Assembly (NCBI RefSeq): GCF_900215355.1
Contig: NZ_OBEA01000005.1
Location: forward strand, 62,001-126,000
Reading direction: 5' to 3'
DNA from: Pseudooceanicola antarcticus
Lineage (GTDB): Bacteria; Pseudomonadota; Alphaproteobacteria; Rhodobacterales; Rhodobacteraceae
DNA length: 64,000 nt
Below the pieces are notes generated by a model. It did not search any database and was not told the DNA's origin. It saw nothing but the letters and a program-made list of their open reading frames with translations. Below are positions 27,226-35,843 of this stretch, piece by piece. Position 1 is the stretch's first letter. Each line of letters starts with the position of its first letter. A program made the translations under genes and the position numbers.

Positions 27226-27392
27226 GGCGTCTCCTCCGGCTTGCGGTTCGGGCAGAAGTCGCAGGCGGCCCCCTTGATGCAGGAGGCCCCGCCGCAGGAG
27301 GTCTGTACCGGGCCGCGACCGAAGACCAGGCCAAGGGCCAGACCGCCAGCGGCCAGCAGGAAGATCCCGAGGGTCAGAAGAAACTCCATCAT
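27222..27392 (-). CDS. nqrM: NqrM, Na+-NQR maturation protein
   Basis: A 56-residue membrane protein with one transmembrane segment (EFLLTLGIFLLAAGGLALGLVFG) followed by SCGG, CIKG and CDFC cysteines (hydrophobic segment described in two parts: FLLTLGIFLLAAGG and LALGLVFG). This is the pattern of NqrM (DUF539), needed in Vibrio for iron delivery to the NqrD/NqrE [2Fe-2S] site. GGGGAGG precedes two consecutive ATGs; either could be used. It lies between apbE and the CBS gene in the operon. Confidence 0.9.
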   Translation of the reverse strand: MMEFLLTLGIFLLAAGGLALGLVFGRGPVQTSCGGASCIKGAACDFCPNRKPEETP

Positions 27393-27402
27393 CGCCCCTC
27401 CC

Positions 27403-28371
27403 CTAGAGCAGGGCGCGGGCGAAATCACCCGTCGCCTCTTGGCGCAGTTCCGCGTCGGCGGCGGAAAGGAAAAGCGCATCCAGCCCCGCCTGTCGGGCCA
27501 GTTCCGGCCCCTGCGCCCCGGCGGCGAAAAGCGCCGTCGCCCAGCCATCGGCCTGCATGGCCGTCCCCGACTGGACGGTGACCGAAAGCAGGGACCCGCT
27601 GACCGGCTCTGCCGTCGCGGGATCGATGATGTGCCCGTAGCGGCGGCCATCCAGCGCATAGCTCTGCACCGCGATGCCGGAGGTCGCCACCGCGCCCTCG
27701 AGCCCGATCACGCCACGCAGGCCAGAGGCCCCCGGACGCGGGTCCTCGATCGCCACCTGCCAGGGGCGGCCCGAGGGGTGAAGCCCATGGCCCCGCAGCT
27801 CTCCGCCCAGGTCGATCAGCAGGTCGGGTTCGTGCTGCAACAGCTGCTCGGCCATCAGGTCCAGCGCATAGCCCTTTGCGATGCCGCAGAGATCCAGCGT
27901 GACGCCTGGATGGGCGCGGCTGAGGTGGCCATTGTCCAGTGCCAGCGCGCGCCAGTCGGGCGCGGCGCCTTCGGTGATCGGGCCGAAGCCCCAGCGGGCG
28001 ACCAGGGGCCCGACGCTGGGGTCGAAATGCCCGCCGCTGTCGCGCGCCAGATCCAGCGCGGCAGTAGTGACGTTTGCCATGTGGGAGGGCAGTTCCAGCG
28101 CCGGGGCCTGGCCCCGGTTGAAGCCGCTCAGCACCGTATCCGCGCGCCAGGGCGACATCTGCCTGTCGACCTCCGACAGGATCGCCTCGAGCGCGCGCCG
28201 GTATCTCTCTGCGCCCCGCCCCGCCGGCAACGTCACGGACCAGCCGGTGCCGAAGGCCACCCCGCGCAGCGCCTCGGTCGGCGCCGAGGCGCGCAGCACG
28301 CCGGGGGTGGCCAGCGCCAGGGCAGCGCCCAGCACCGCGCGGCGTGTCGGTCGGGTCAAGGAATTTGCCAT
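27403..28371 (-). CDS. apbE: FAD:protein FMN transferase
   Basis: A 322-residue periplasmic enzyme of the ApbE family that links FMN to threonine in NqrC (and normally NqrB). An export signal with RRAVLGAALALATPGVL (Tat-like) is at the N terminus. Family features are MSPWRADTVLSGFNRG, VTLDLCGIAKGYALD and a C-terminal TGTAMQADGWATALF-like stretch (here SGTAMQADGWATALFAAG). It follows nqrF after three bases, as in many nqr operons. Confidence 0.93.
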   Translation of the reverse strand: MANSLTRPTRRAVLGAALALATPGVLRASAPTEALRGVAFGTGWSVTLPAGRGAERYRRALEAILSEVDRQMSPWRADTVLSGFNRGQAPALELPSHMANVTTAALDLARDSGGHFDPSVGPLVARWGFGPITEGAAPDWRALALDNGHLSRAHPGVTLDLCGIAKGYALDLMAEQLLQHEPDLLIDLGGELRGHGLHPSGRPWQVAIEDPRPGASGLRGVIGLEGAVATSGIAVQSYALDGRRYGHIIDPATAEPVSGSLLSVTVQSGTAMQADGWATALFAAGAQGPELARQAGLDALFLSAADAELRQEATGDFARALL

Positions 28372-28374
28372 GGT

Positions 28375-29607
28375 TCAGACTCCGAAATCATCGTTGAAGA
28401 TATGGTCGGGCTCGACGCCCAGCCGTTCCAGCGTCGCCAGCACCGCCGAGATCATCACCGGCGGGCCGCAAAGGTAGTACTCGCAATCCTCTGGCGCGGG
28501 GTGGTCGCGCATCGCCTGCCGCACCGTATCATGGATGAAGCCCGTGGCCCCGGTCCAGCGGTCCCCCGGCGCCGGGTCCGAGAGCGCCGGCACCCAGGAG
28601 AAACTCTCGTGCTGCGCGGCGATGGCATCGAACTCCTCGACGTAGAAGAGATCGGCCACGGAGCGCGCGCCGTAGAAGTAGCGCATCCTGCGCCCGGTCC
28701 CGAGGGCGGCCTGCTCGTGGATCATCGCCCGCATCGGTGCCATGCCGACACCGCCGCCGATGAAGACCATTTCGGCCTGCGTGTCCTGCACGTGGATCTC
28801 GCCGAAGGGACCCGAGGCCTGCACCTCGTCCCCCGGCTGGCGCGCGAAGAGCCAGGACGAGACGACACCGGGCGGGATTTCTTCCTCGTGCCCGGCGGGG
28901 GGCACGGCAAGGCGGATGTTGAAGACCACCCGGCCCGCGGCGGTATCCTCGGGGCGCGAGGCGATGGAATAGGCGCGGGTGACGGCTGTGGCCGAGCTCA
29001 TCCGCAGGCGGTCCCAGCGGGCCTCATGCCAGGTGGCGCGGAAGCCCTGCTCCACCGGCATGGTCGAGAAATCCAGCCTGTAGGCTGGCGCGGTCAGCTG
29101 CATGAAGCCGCCGGCGCGGAAGTCGAAGGGCTGGCCCTCGGGCAGCTCGAGCACCAGCTCGCGGATCAGCGGCGCCATCATGCGGTTCGAGACCACCTTG
29201 CAGGTAAAGCCGCCCGAGGCCTCGAGGAAGGCGTCGGGCACCGTGACCTCGCAGGGCCCGCGCAGGGCGGTCTGGCAGGCCAGACGCTTGCCCGCCTTGC
29301 GCTCTGCCGCAGAGAGCACGCCGCGTTCGGTGGCACCGGCCTCGCCCGCGCCCTCGCCATGCACCTCGACCCGGCAGAGCCCGCAGGTGCCAGAGCCGCC
29401 ACAGGCCGCCGGAATGCCGATGCCCGCCCCGTGCAGCACCCCAAGAAGGCGGTCGCTGCGTGTCGCCTCGATCTGGCGCGAGCCGTTAACCGTGACGGTC
29501 AGCGTCGACTTCGGCACCAGCCGCGCCCGCGCCAGCAACAGGCCGATGGTCAGGCCCAGGATCAGCAGGACCACCACGAGGCTTGAGATGAGGATCTCTT
29601 CGGTCAT
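28375..29607 (-). CDS. nqrF: Na+-translocating NADH:quinone reductase subunit F
   Basis: A 410-residue entry subunit that oxidises NADH. One N-terminal transmembrane helix is followed by a [2Fe-2S] ferredoxin domain (PAACGGSGTCGLCRVEV, with a further cysteine in RLACQ), an FAD domain (RAYSIAS) and an NADH-binding domain (GGGVGMAPMRA). Length matches the family (about 407). The start is set by the overlap with the nqrE stop (ATGA). Confidence 0.96.
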   Translation of the reverse strand: MTEEILISSLVVVLLILGLTIGLLLARARLVPKSTLTVTVNGSRQIEATRSDRLLGVLHGAGIGIPAACGGSGTCGLCRVEVHGEGAGEAGATERGVLSAAERKAGKRLACQTALRGPCEVTVPDAFLEASGGFTCKVVSNRMMAPLIRELVLELPEGQPFDFRAGGFMQLTAPAYRLDFSTMPVEQGFRATWHEARWDRLRMSSATAVTRAYSIASRPEDTAAGRVVFNIRLAVPPAGHEEEIPPGVVSSWLFARQPGDEVQASGPFGEIHVQDTQAEMVFIGGGVGMAPMRAMIHEQAALGTGRRMRYFYGARSVADLFYVEEFDAIAAQHESFSWVPALSDPAPGDRWTGATGFIHDTVRQAMRDHPAPEDCEYYLCGPPVMISAVLATLERLGVEPDHIFNDDFGV

Positions 29608-30212
29608 TGCGCAGCCATCTGGGCGAAAGAGGAAAAGCCGAGCGACATCAGCCCGGCCAGGATGAAGGTGATGCCCAGCCCGCGCAGCCCGGCGGGCAGA
29701 TCCGCATAGGCCAGCCGCGCCCGGATGGCCGAGAGCATGGTGACGGCCAGGGCAAAGCCCGTACCTCCGCCTAGCCCGAAGACCAGGCCCTCGGTCAGCG
29801 TGTAGCTGCGCTCGACCATGAAGAGGCTGCCCGCCAGGATCGCGCATTGCACGGTCAGCAGCGGCAGGAAGACCCCGAAAGCCGCGTGAACGCCAGGCAG
29901 GAACCGGTCGAGCAGCATTTCCAGCAGCTGGACCACGGCGGCGATGACGCCGATGAAGGCGAGAAGCGCCAGATAGGACAGGTCGATCTCGGGGTAGCCC
30001 GCCCAGGCCAGGGCACCGGGGGCCAGAAGCGCGCTGTAGACAAGCTGGTTCAGCGGCACCGTGACGCCCATGACGGCGATCATGGCGATACCCAGCCCGA
30101 CCGCCGTCTCGGGTCGTTTCGACAGCGCCAGGAAGGTGCAGAGACCCAGGAACAGGGTCAGGGGCAGGTTCTCGACGAAGGCCGCCGAGAGGAAGAGATC
30201 CCAGAGGCTCAT
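29604..30212 (-). CDS. nqrE: Na+-NQR subunit E
   Basis: A 202-residue integral membrane subunit with six transmembrane helices. It keeps the two cysteines expected to co-ordinate the intramembrane [2Fe-2S] cluster with NqrD (FLGLCTFLAL and TVQCAILAGS). Length is normal. The ATG overlaps the nqrD stop as ATGA. Confidence 0.95.
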   Translation of the reverse strand: MSLWDLFLSAAFVENLPLTLFLGLCTFLALSKRPETAVGLGIAMIAVMGVTVPLNQLVYSALLAPGALAWAGYPEIDLSYLALLAFIGVIAAVVQLLEMLLDRFLPGVHAAFGVFLPLLTVQCAILAGSLFMVERSYTLTEGLVFGLGGGTGFALAVTMLSAIRARLAYADLPAGLRGLGITFILAGLMSLGFSSFAQMAAQ

Positions 30213-30874
30213 TCCATCCCCTCCGGGATCTGCGGCGCGGCGAACTCGGGCGGCTCGGCCTGTTCGGGCCGGACCGTCCGGATGGCCCAGACCAGCCCGC
30301 CCAGCAGGAAGAAGGCCGAGGGCGCCAGCATCATCAGCGCAAGGGGCGTGAACCAGCCGCCCTGCTCGGCCAGCGGCAGCACCTGGTAGCCCAATAGGGT
30401 GCCTGCGCCGAACAGCTCCCGTACCGCGCCGATGGCAATCAGGACCAGCGAATAGCCAAGGCCGTTGCCAAGCGCGTCGATCATCGAGGGCAGCGGCGGG
30501 TTGTGGCGGGCGAAGCTTTCGGTGCGGCCCAACACCAGGCAATTGGTGGTGATCAGGCTGACGAAGACCGAAAGGCTCTGGCTGATCTCGAAGAGATAGG
30601 CCTGCAGAAGCTGGTCGATGACAATGACCAGCGAAGCCACGATGACGATCTGCACGATCAGCCGGATGGCATCGGGGATATGGCGGCGGATCAGGCTGAT
30701 GATCCCCGCCGAGAGCGCCAGCACGATGGTCAGCGACCCCGCCATGGTCAGCGCCGTCGGCAGCTGCGTCGTCACCGCCAGGGCCGAGCAGATGCCGAGG
30801 ATCTGCAGCGTCACCGGGTTCTGCCGGATCAGCGGCTGGGTCAGCGTGCTCCAGAGGGGGGATGGCGCGGTCAT
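30209..30874 (-). CDS. nqrD: Na+-NQR subunit D
   Basis: A 221-residue membrane subunit, homologous to NqrE, with six helices. The cluster cysteines are in ILGICSALAV and TTNCLVLGR. It has a slightly extended polar C terminus (EFAAPQIPEGME). It lies three bases after nqrC. Confidence 0.95.
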   Translation of the reverse strand: MTAPSPLWSTLTQPLIRQNPVTLQILGICSALAVTTQLPTALTMAGSLTIVLALSAGIISLIRRHIPDAIRLIVQIVIVASLVIVIDQLLQAYLFEISQSLSVFVSLITTNCLVLGRTESFARHNPPLPSMIDALGNGLGYSLVLIAIGAVRELFGAGTLLGYQVLPLAEQGGWFTPLALMMLAPSAFFLLGGLVWAIRTVRPEQAEPPEFAAPQIPEGME

Positions 30875-30877
30875 GGC

Positions 30878-31675
30878 CTAGAACTCTCCCCGCCGTACCG
30901 CCTCGATCAGCGGCCCGTAGCCCTGCGGCCCCAGCCAGAAGCGGATGATCCGGGTCATGGCGGAAGAGGTGCGCGTGGCGCCGGTGATGCCGTCGACCTC
31001 GTATTCGGTGCCGGCCTGGCCCTTGGCGACGGCAAAGCGCAGATCGCCGCGCGCGTCCCTTGTCTTCACCCCGCTGAAGGAGGCCAGCCAGGCGGGCTCT
31101 TCGATCCGCGCCCCAAGGCCGGGGGTCTCGGACTGGCCGGTGATGGCAAGGCCCGCGATGGTATGCATGTCGCCGGTCAGCGCGAGGATGGCGTCGATGC
31201 GCCCGTTGTAGCCCGCCCCCGAGATCGGCAGGAGCATGAGAGAGATCTCCTCTCCGTTCCTGAGCAGGAAGATCTGGGCGTAATCGGGACGGGAGCCGAG
31301 GCCCGCCAGGTCCTCTCCGGCAGAGAGGGCGGTCCAGTTGGCCATGTCGGCCAAGGCGGCCTCTAGCGTTTCGGGCGTGACCTCGGTGGCCGCGCGGGCC
31401 TTGGTCAGATCGACCACCACGGTCGACAGCGTGCCGCCGGTTTCGGCCATCAGCTGGGTCATGCCCGGCACGCCCGCGACAAGCGCCTCGATGCGGGCCT
31501 GTTGCTCTGCGGCGCGGTTAGCGGCCTGGATCGGGCGCAGGATCACCGTCGCACCGCTGACCAACACCGCGCAGAAGGCCGAGACCAGGAAGGCCATCAC
31601 CACCGTCTTGGTACGGCTCTCGTTGGGCAGGGCCAGCAGCCGGCGCCAGGCCGAGAAGGGATTGAGGTCAGCCAA
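30878..31675 (-). CDS. nqrC: Na+-NQR subunit C
   Basis: A 265-residue subunit with one N-terminal transmembrane helix and a periplasmic FMN-binding domain. The covalent flavin site is kept as DGITGATRTSS near residue 234, a variant of the SGATxT motif modified by ApbE. No ATG fits: the TTG at 31673-31675, seven bases after GGAGG, gives LADLNPFSAW and is the best start. It overlaps the nqrB stop by eight bases. Confidence 0.92.
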   Translation of the reverse strand: MADLNPFSAWRRLLALPNESRTKTVVMAFLVSAFCAVLVSGATVILRPIQAANRAAEQQARIEALVAGVPGMTQLMAETGGTLSTVVVDLTKARAATEVTPETLEAALADMANWTALSAGEDLAGLGSRPDYAQIFLLRNGEEISLMLLPISGAGYNGRIDAILALTGDMHTIAGLAITGQSETPGLGARIEEPAWLASFSGVKTRDARGDLRFAVAKGQAGTEYEVDGITGATRTSSAMTRIIRFWLGPQGYGPLIEAVRRGEF

Positions 31676-32459
31676 GGTGTTTCCTCCGTCTTGCGCGCCA
31701 GAGCGAGATCGCCGCCTCGTCCAGCATCGGCGCGGCGAGCGAGGCAAAGAGCGCCGCCGAGACCGCGATCTGCGCCGGGGCCGCGCCCTGCCAGCCGGTG
31801 GCGAATAGCACCACCAGCCCGCCGTAGAGCAGCCCGTAGAGCCAGCGGCCCGGTAGGGTCGAGGCGCTGGTGACAGGATCGCAGACCAGGAGCACCAGCA
31901 CGATGAAGGCCATGGGCAGCACCGGGGCGAGGCCCGCGGGCCAGGTGCCCTGCCCCACGCCCCAGCTCACCAGCGCCGCCAGAAGCGCGCCGCCGATCAC
32001 CCGTCCCGGCATCAGGCCCAGGGTGACGCCGAGAACCGCGGCGGGGATCGCCGCCCAGGCCAGGGGCAGTACCAGCTCTGGCCAGGGGGCGGCAGGGAAG
32101 CCGAAGCCCAGGAAGGCCAGTGTGGCGGTGGCGGGGTTGATCACGTTGCGGCCCCAGCCTCCGAAGACCAGTTCGGCCATGACCGATCCGAAGGAGATGC
32201 CCAGGATGAGCCGCGCCAGCCCCAGCTCTTCCGGCGCCAGCATGGCCACGGCGAGCGCGGTGATGGCACCGGCGAAACTGGGCGGCTGTGCGCGCGCCAG
32301 CATGAAGACCAGGTGCCAGGCACCCGAGATCACCAGCGCCAGCGCCAGTCGGGTCCAGGCCTCGGGTCCACCGAACCAGAGCCAGACCAGTGCCAGGGGC
32401 ATCAGGCAGATGAGCAGCAGAAGCGCCACGGTCTCGCGGTCCCAGAGTCCCCGGATCAT
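31668..32459 (-). CDS. nqrB: Na+-NQR subunit B, short variant without flavin loop
   Basis: A 263-residue membrane subunit, where NqrB is usually about 400 residues. The conserved core is present: ILGISFGSVMAELVFGGWGR (residues 85-104), NVINPATATLAFLGFGFPA, GRVIGGALLA, VCDPVTSASTLPGRWLYG and APMLDE. The soluble N-terminal region is missing. The segment between FPA (121-123) and GRVIGG, which in Vibrio carries the covalent FMN threonine (SGAT), is replaced by a short helix. This is a deletion in an otherwise intact frame, so a functional variant is more likely than decay. Confidence 0.9.
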   Translation of the reverse strand: MIRGLWDRETVALLLLICLMPLALVWLWFGGPEAWTRLALALVISGAWHLVFMLARAQPPSFAGAITALAVAMLAPEELGLARLILGISFGSVMAELVFGGWGRNVINPATATLAFLGFGFPAAPWPELVLPLAWAAIPAAVLGVTLGLMPGRVIGGALLAALVSWGVGQGTWPAGLAPVLPMAFIVLVLLVCDPVTSASTLPGRWLYGLLYGGLVVLFATGWQGAAPAQIAVSAALFASLAAPMLDEAAISLWRARRRKHLG

Positions 32460-33733
32460 AGGCCCTCCTCCGCCGCGATGCGGTCGAGCGCGGCGCGCAG
32501 CAGGGCCGAGAGACGCGGCGTCGCGCCGGTGACGTAATCGGCCAGGGCCAGGTCCTCTTCCAGCAGCGACAGGCCACCGAGGCGGGTGAAGCTCTCGTCA
32601 TCGCCCGAGGACAGCGCCCGGATCAGCGCCATGGCGGGCAGCGCCGTGCCGAAGGCCTGTTCGAGCGCCGCAGTCGGGATCACCGGCAGCGGGCGGGCGG
32701 CGCGGCGCAGCGCATTGCTGAACCAATGGCTGCGCGGGCTGCCGCGGTGACTGTCCTGCACCGTGACCTGCCGGTCGCGCAGGCCCAGCCAGGTTGCCTC
32801 GTGCCCGTCCAGAGCCGAGCCCGAAAGCACCTGGTGCCAGCCCGGCACCACCGCCCCCTGGCAGAGCCCGCGCAGGTTGGCGCCCGGCTGGCAGCGCAGA
32901 AGGCGCGTCTCGGTCAGGGCCTCGCCGGTGACAGAGACGCTGCGCAGCCCCGGCAGGCTGCCGGTCTCAAGCAGCGCACCCAGATCGGCGACATCCTCGG
33001 CGTGAAGCTCCCAGACCGGGGCCTCGGGCGTGGCGGGGTGTTCGTGATGGATGCGGAAGCCGGCCAGGCCCTGCGGATGCCGGTTGCCGCACCGCAGGAT
33101 CCGCAGGCGCCCCTCGACCGCCCCCGGCCCCGCCAGCGCGGGACCGCGCGGCTGGCAAAGGAAGACAGGCCCCCCGGTCAACCGTCCGAGCGCCGCGAGC
33201 CCCCGGCTGAAGGACTCGCCCCGCCCCTCGAGCATCGCCACCGGATCCGGGGCATGGGGGCGGGTATCTGCGGCCATGACGAAGATCGCGGCGGGGCTCT
33301 CGGCGACGGCGGGCATGCGGCCGAAGGGCCGGCTGCGCAGGAGCCGCCAGAGCCCCGCCTGCTGCATCAGCACACGAATGGCCGCCGCATCGCCGTGGCG
33401 CGCGGCGGCCACCTCGAAGACATGGCGCCCGGCCTCGGGCTCATGGAAGAAGAGCAGTTCGATCAGCTGCCGCCCCGGTCCCAGGCGGACCCGCGCCAGC
33501 CGTGCGGCCATGGGGGCCACCAATGCAACCTCTGGATGATCTCGCATCCGGGCCACCGGGGCGCCCTGGGCCAGCAGCGCGCCCTCTTCGCAAAGCATGT
33601 CGAGCCGCAGACGCTCGGAGCGCAGGGGAATCAGCGCGGCCTCTTCGGTCAGCCGCGCGGTCACGCCACCCGAAGCAGGCGGCGCGGTCGGCAGTGCTGG
33701 ACTCAACCCCGAATTAATGGCGCGCAACGGCAT
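32456..33733 (-). CDS. nqrA: Na+-NQR subunit A, divergent
   Basis: A 425-residue cytoplasmic subunit opening the operon. It follows NqrA along its length (GALLAQGAPVARMRDHPEV, FGRMPAV, AADTRPHAPDP, PGLRSVSVTGEAL, QVLSGSALDG, ending in a domain before EEGL) but is slightly shorter and poorly conserved compared with the usual 446 residues. It binds quinone in studied enzymes. The ATG has GGGGA upstream and lies 112 bases from the divergent cytochrome gene. Confidence 0.9.
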   Translation of the reverse strand: MPLRAINSGLSPALPTAPPASGGVTARLTEEAALIPLRSERLRLDMLCEEGALLAQGAPVARMRDHPEVALVAPMAARLARVRLGPGRQLIELLFFHEPEAGRHVFEVAAARHGDAAAIRVLMQQAGLWRLLRSRPFGRMPAVAESPAAIFVMAADTRPHAPDPVAMLEGRGESFSRGLAALGRLTGGPVFLCQPRGPALAGPGAVEGRLRILRCGNRHPQGLAGFRIHHEHPATPEAPVWELHAEDVADLGALLETGSLPGLRSVSVTGEALTETRLLRCQPGANLRGLCQGAVVPGWHQVLSGSALDGHEATWLGLRDRQVTVQDSHRGSPRSHWFSNALRRAARPLPVIPTAALEQAFGTALPAMALIRALSSGDDESFTRLGGLSLLEEDLALADYVTGATPRLSALLRAALDRIAAEEGL

Positions 33734-33845
33734 CTTTTCCCCGAATTACCCGCATCCCCGGACAATGGCATTTGCCAGAATCCCCATCCGGAGTCATCAT
33801 GACCGAAAGCAGCCATATTTAAAGCCATCTTCCGGGAAAAAACCA

Positions 33846-35006
33846 ATGCGTCGGATAATTGTTGCCACATCTCGCCTCCTGTTCACGGTTTGCGCCCTGA
33901 TGCTGCCGCTTGCGACGGCCTCTCACGCCCAGGAGACCGAGGCACCGCTGACCCCCTTCGTGCTGCCCGATGCCGGGCCCTTCCTGCCCAAGGACCTGGG
34001 CCCCGAGAACAACGAGGCCATCGCCGCCTGGATCGGCTCGGCCCATGCGGACAATGCCTCCGAGGCCTTCACCCACTGGGACGAGGACGGAGAGATCCGG
34101 CCCAATTGCTCGGTCTGCCACTCGGGCGCCGGGTTCCGGTCGTTCCACGGGCTGGATGGCTCTGCCCCCGGCCTGCCGGAAAGCCCCATCCCCACGGGCG
34201 GCGTCGTCGATTGCGCCACCTGCCACGCGCCAGGCATCGCCGAGGTCAAGGCGATCACCCTGCCCTCGGGCGTCGAACATCCCGTCCAGGGGGTCGAGGC
34301 CGCCTGCATGACCTGCCACCAGGGCCGCAGCGCCGGGATCAACGTCGAAGAGGCCACCGCCGGGGCCGAGGTCGACGTGGTCAATGCCGAACTCCGCTTC
34401 ATCAACCCGCATTACAAGACCGCCGCAGCCACCTGGCTGGGCGGCTATGGCAAGGCGGGCTATCACTATGAAGGCAAAAGCTATTCCGGTCGCTTCTTCC
34501 ATGCCCGCCCGGTGGCGACCTGCGTCTCGTGCCATGATCCGCACGGGCTGGAGGTCAAGGTCGAGAGCTGCGCCACCTGCCATGACACCGAAAACCCGCA
34601 GGCGATCCGCATCCGCAAGCAAAGCTACGACGGTTCGGGCAACCTGACCCAGGGCATCCGCACCGACATCGCCAACAATGCCGCGCTGCTGCTGAGCACG
34701 CTGCAGGATTACAGCGCGAAGGTCGCCGGCGTGCCCATTCTCTACGACGCCCACAGCTACCCCTACTTCTTCACCGACGCCAATGGCGACGGGGTGGTCG
34801 ACACCGGGGACGATGGCCGCTCCGTCTCCTATGCCAGCTGGACGCCGCGCATGCTTCGGGCCGCCTACAACTGGAAGCTGGTCACCGCCGACCCCGGCAT
34901 CTACGCCCATAACCCGCACTACGCGCTGGAGCTCCTCTACGACAGCATCGACGACCTGATGGTGGGCCTTGGCGGCGACACGGCGAGCCTTGGCATCCTG
35001 CGCTGA
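33846..35006 (+). CDS. periplasmic multihaem (five-haem) cytochrome c
   Basis: A 386-residue exported protein with a signal peptide ending near ASHAQ (residue 27). It has five CxxCH haem sites: CSVCH, CATCH, CMTCH, CVSCH and CATCH. The last two are spaced as a doubled-CxxCH unit (CVSCHDPHG ... SCATCH). The C-terminal third lacks haem sites and is rich in tyrosine and asparagine. It is divergent from nqrA and shares its promoter gap. It may carry electrons to a periplasmic reductase; no reductase motif is recognised. The frame extends upstream, but the ATG at 33846 precedes the signal peptide. Confidence 0.88.
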   Translation: MRRIIVATSRLLFTVCALMLPLATASHAQETEAPLTPFVLPDAGPFLPKDLGPENNEAIAAWIGSAHADNASEAFTHWDEDGEIRPNCSVCHSGAGFRSFHGLDGSAPGLPESPIPTGGVVDCATCHAPGIAEVKAITLPSGVEHPVQGVEAACMTCHQGRSAGINVEEATAGAEVDVVNAELRFINPHYKTAAATWLGGYGKAGYHYEGKSYSGRFFHARPVATCVSCHDPHGLEVKVESCATCHDTENPQAIRIRKQSYDGSGNLTQGIRTDIANNAALLLSTLQDYSAKVAGVPILYDAHSYPYFFTDANGDGVVDTGDDGRSVSYASWTPRMLRAAYNWKLVTADPGIYAHNPHYALELLYDSIDDLMVGLGGDTASLGILR

Positions 35007-35035
35007 TCAAACCCTCCCCCGGTCACCGGAGTGAA

Positions 35036-35070
35036 AAGACCCGCGACGCCAAATCGGCCTCGCGGGTCTT
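35036..35070 (+). terminator. hairpin after the multihaem cytochrome gene
   Basis: An 11-bp perfect stem (AAGACCCGCGA / TCGCGGGTCTT) with a 13-base loop lies 30 bases after the stop codon. The 3' flank (GAATTAAAAG) has no T run, so termination may work better on the other strand or need Rho. Confidence 0.65.
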
Positions 35071-35477
35071 GAATTAAAAGAGATATCTCAAGCTCATTAT
35101 TGAATGACCTCGATGCGCCCTGAAATTGCGCATTAAGATATCCCGCTAATTTACCTTAATGCATTCCAGCCGCTTTTCGCCGATGCTCCGCCGGGGCAGA
35201 AGTCCTTCCCGCAAGGGGCGAAAGGAAACACCTTGCCCGAAGACCCCGAGGCCGGCTCGTCACAACCTAAGGCTGTTTTCAGTGACGACCTTTTCCAGAT
35301 GGGCAGGCGGACGCGGGGTACCCGGTCTGCTCGCCGCGTGCGCCTGCGATATGGCGCCAACCGCCCGCGGCATCAACGCAACATAAAGTTGTGCAAAGGG
35401 CCCCAGCTACTTGACAGAACAACGGCATGAGGATCCTTTGCTTCTAGTACTTTGGTCTAACGAGTGAGATGGGTATC
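35071..35477. other. intergenic, AT-richer
   Basis: About 400 bases with no credible gene. The left third is AT-rich. TTGACA at about 35413 may be the -35 box of the promoter of the small exported protein downstream. Confidence 0.45.
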
Positions 35478-35807
35478 ATGAAGAAACTTGCGAGCAGCAC
35501 CGCGCTGGCCACGATCCTGTTGTCCGGCGCAGCACATGCTGACCCGGCTGTCATGCTCGGGCTTGCCCTGAACTTCGGCGGCGCCGCCGACACCAAGCTC
35601 GGCCTCACCACCAAGCTGCTGTCTGACAACCGCCCCGATCAGCTGGTTGGCGCCATTGGCGGCACCTACTTCTTCGATGGGACCTGGGGCCTCGACGTGG
35701 GCATCGGCTATACCTTCGACGAAGCGGCCGTAACCCTCAGCTATGACTTCATCAACAACGCTCCGCAGGTCGCGGCAGGCTGGGCCAATATCGAAACGGT
35801 CTGCTGA
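35478..35807 (+). CDS. small exported beta-rich protein
   Basis: A 109-residue protein with a signal peptide (MKKLASSTALATILLSGAAHA). The mature part of about 88 residues is rich in alternating hydrophobic and polar residues with GAIGGTYFFDGTWGLDVGIG and VTLSYDF, and it ends in a cysteine. This suggests a short outer-membrane or secreted beta-strand protein. A start at 35469 (MGIMKK) is possible. I do not recognise a family. Confidence 0.7.
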   Translation: MKKLASSTALATILLSGAAHADPAVMLGLALNFGGAADTKLGLTTKLLSDNRPDQLVGAIGGTYFFDGTWGLDVGIGYTFDEAAVTLSYDFINNAPQVAAGWANIETVC

Positions 35808-35843
35808 TCCGCGCGCGCCTCAAGCCTGGCGCCGGTGGAGCTG

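Noticed and set aside
26677-29586. A 969-codon plus-strand frame opposite the nqr operon
   Set aside because: It covers parts of at least five well-supported minus-strand genes and has no family-like segment. High GC makes long antisense frames common here.
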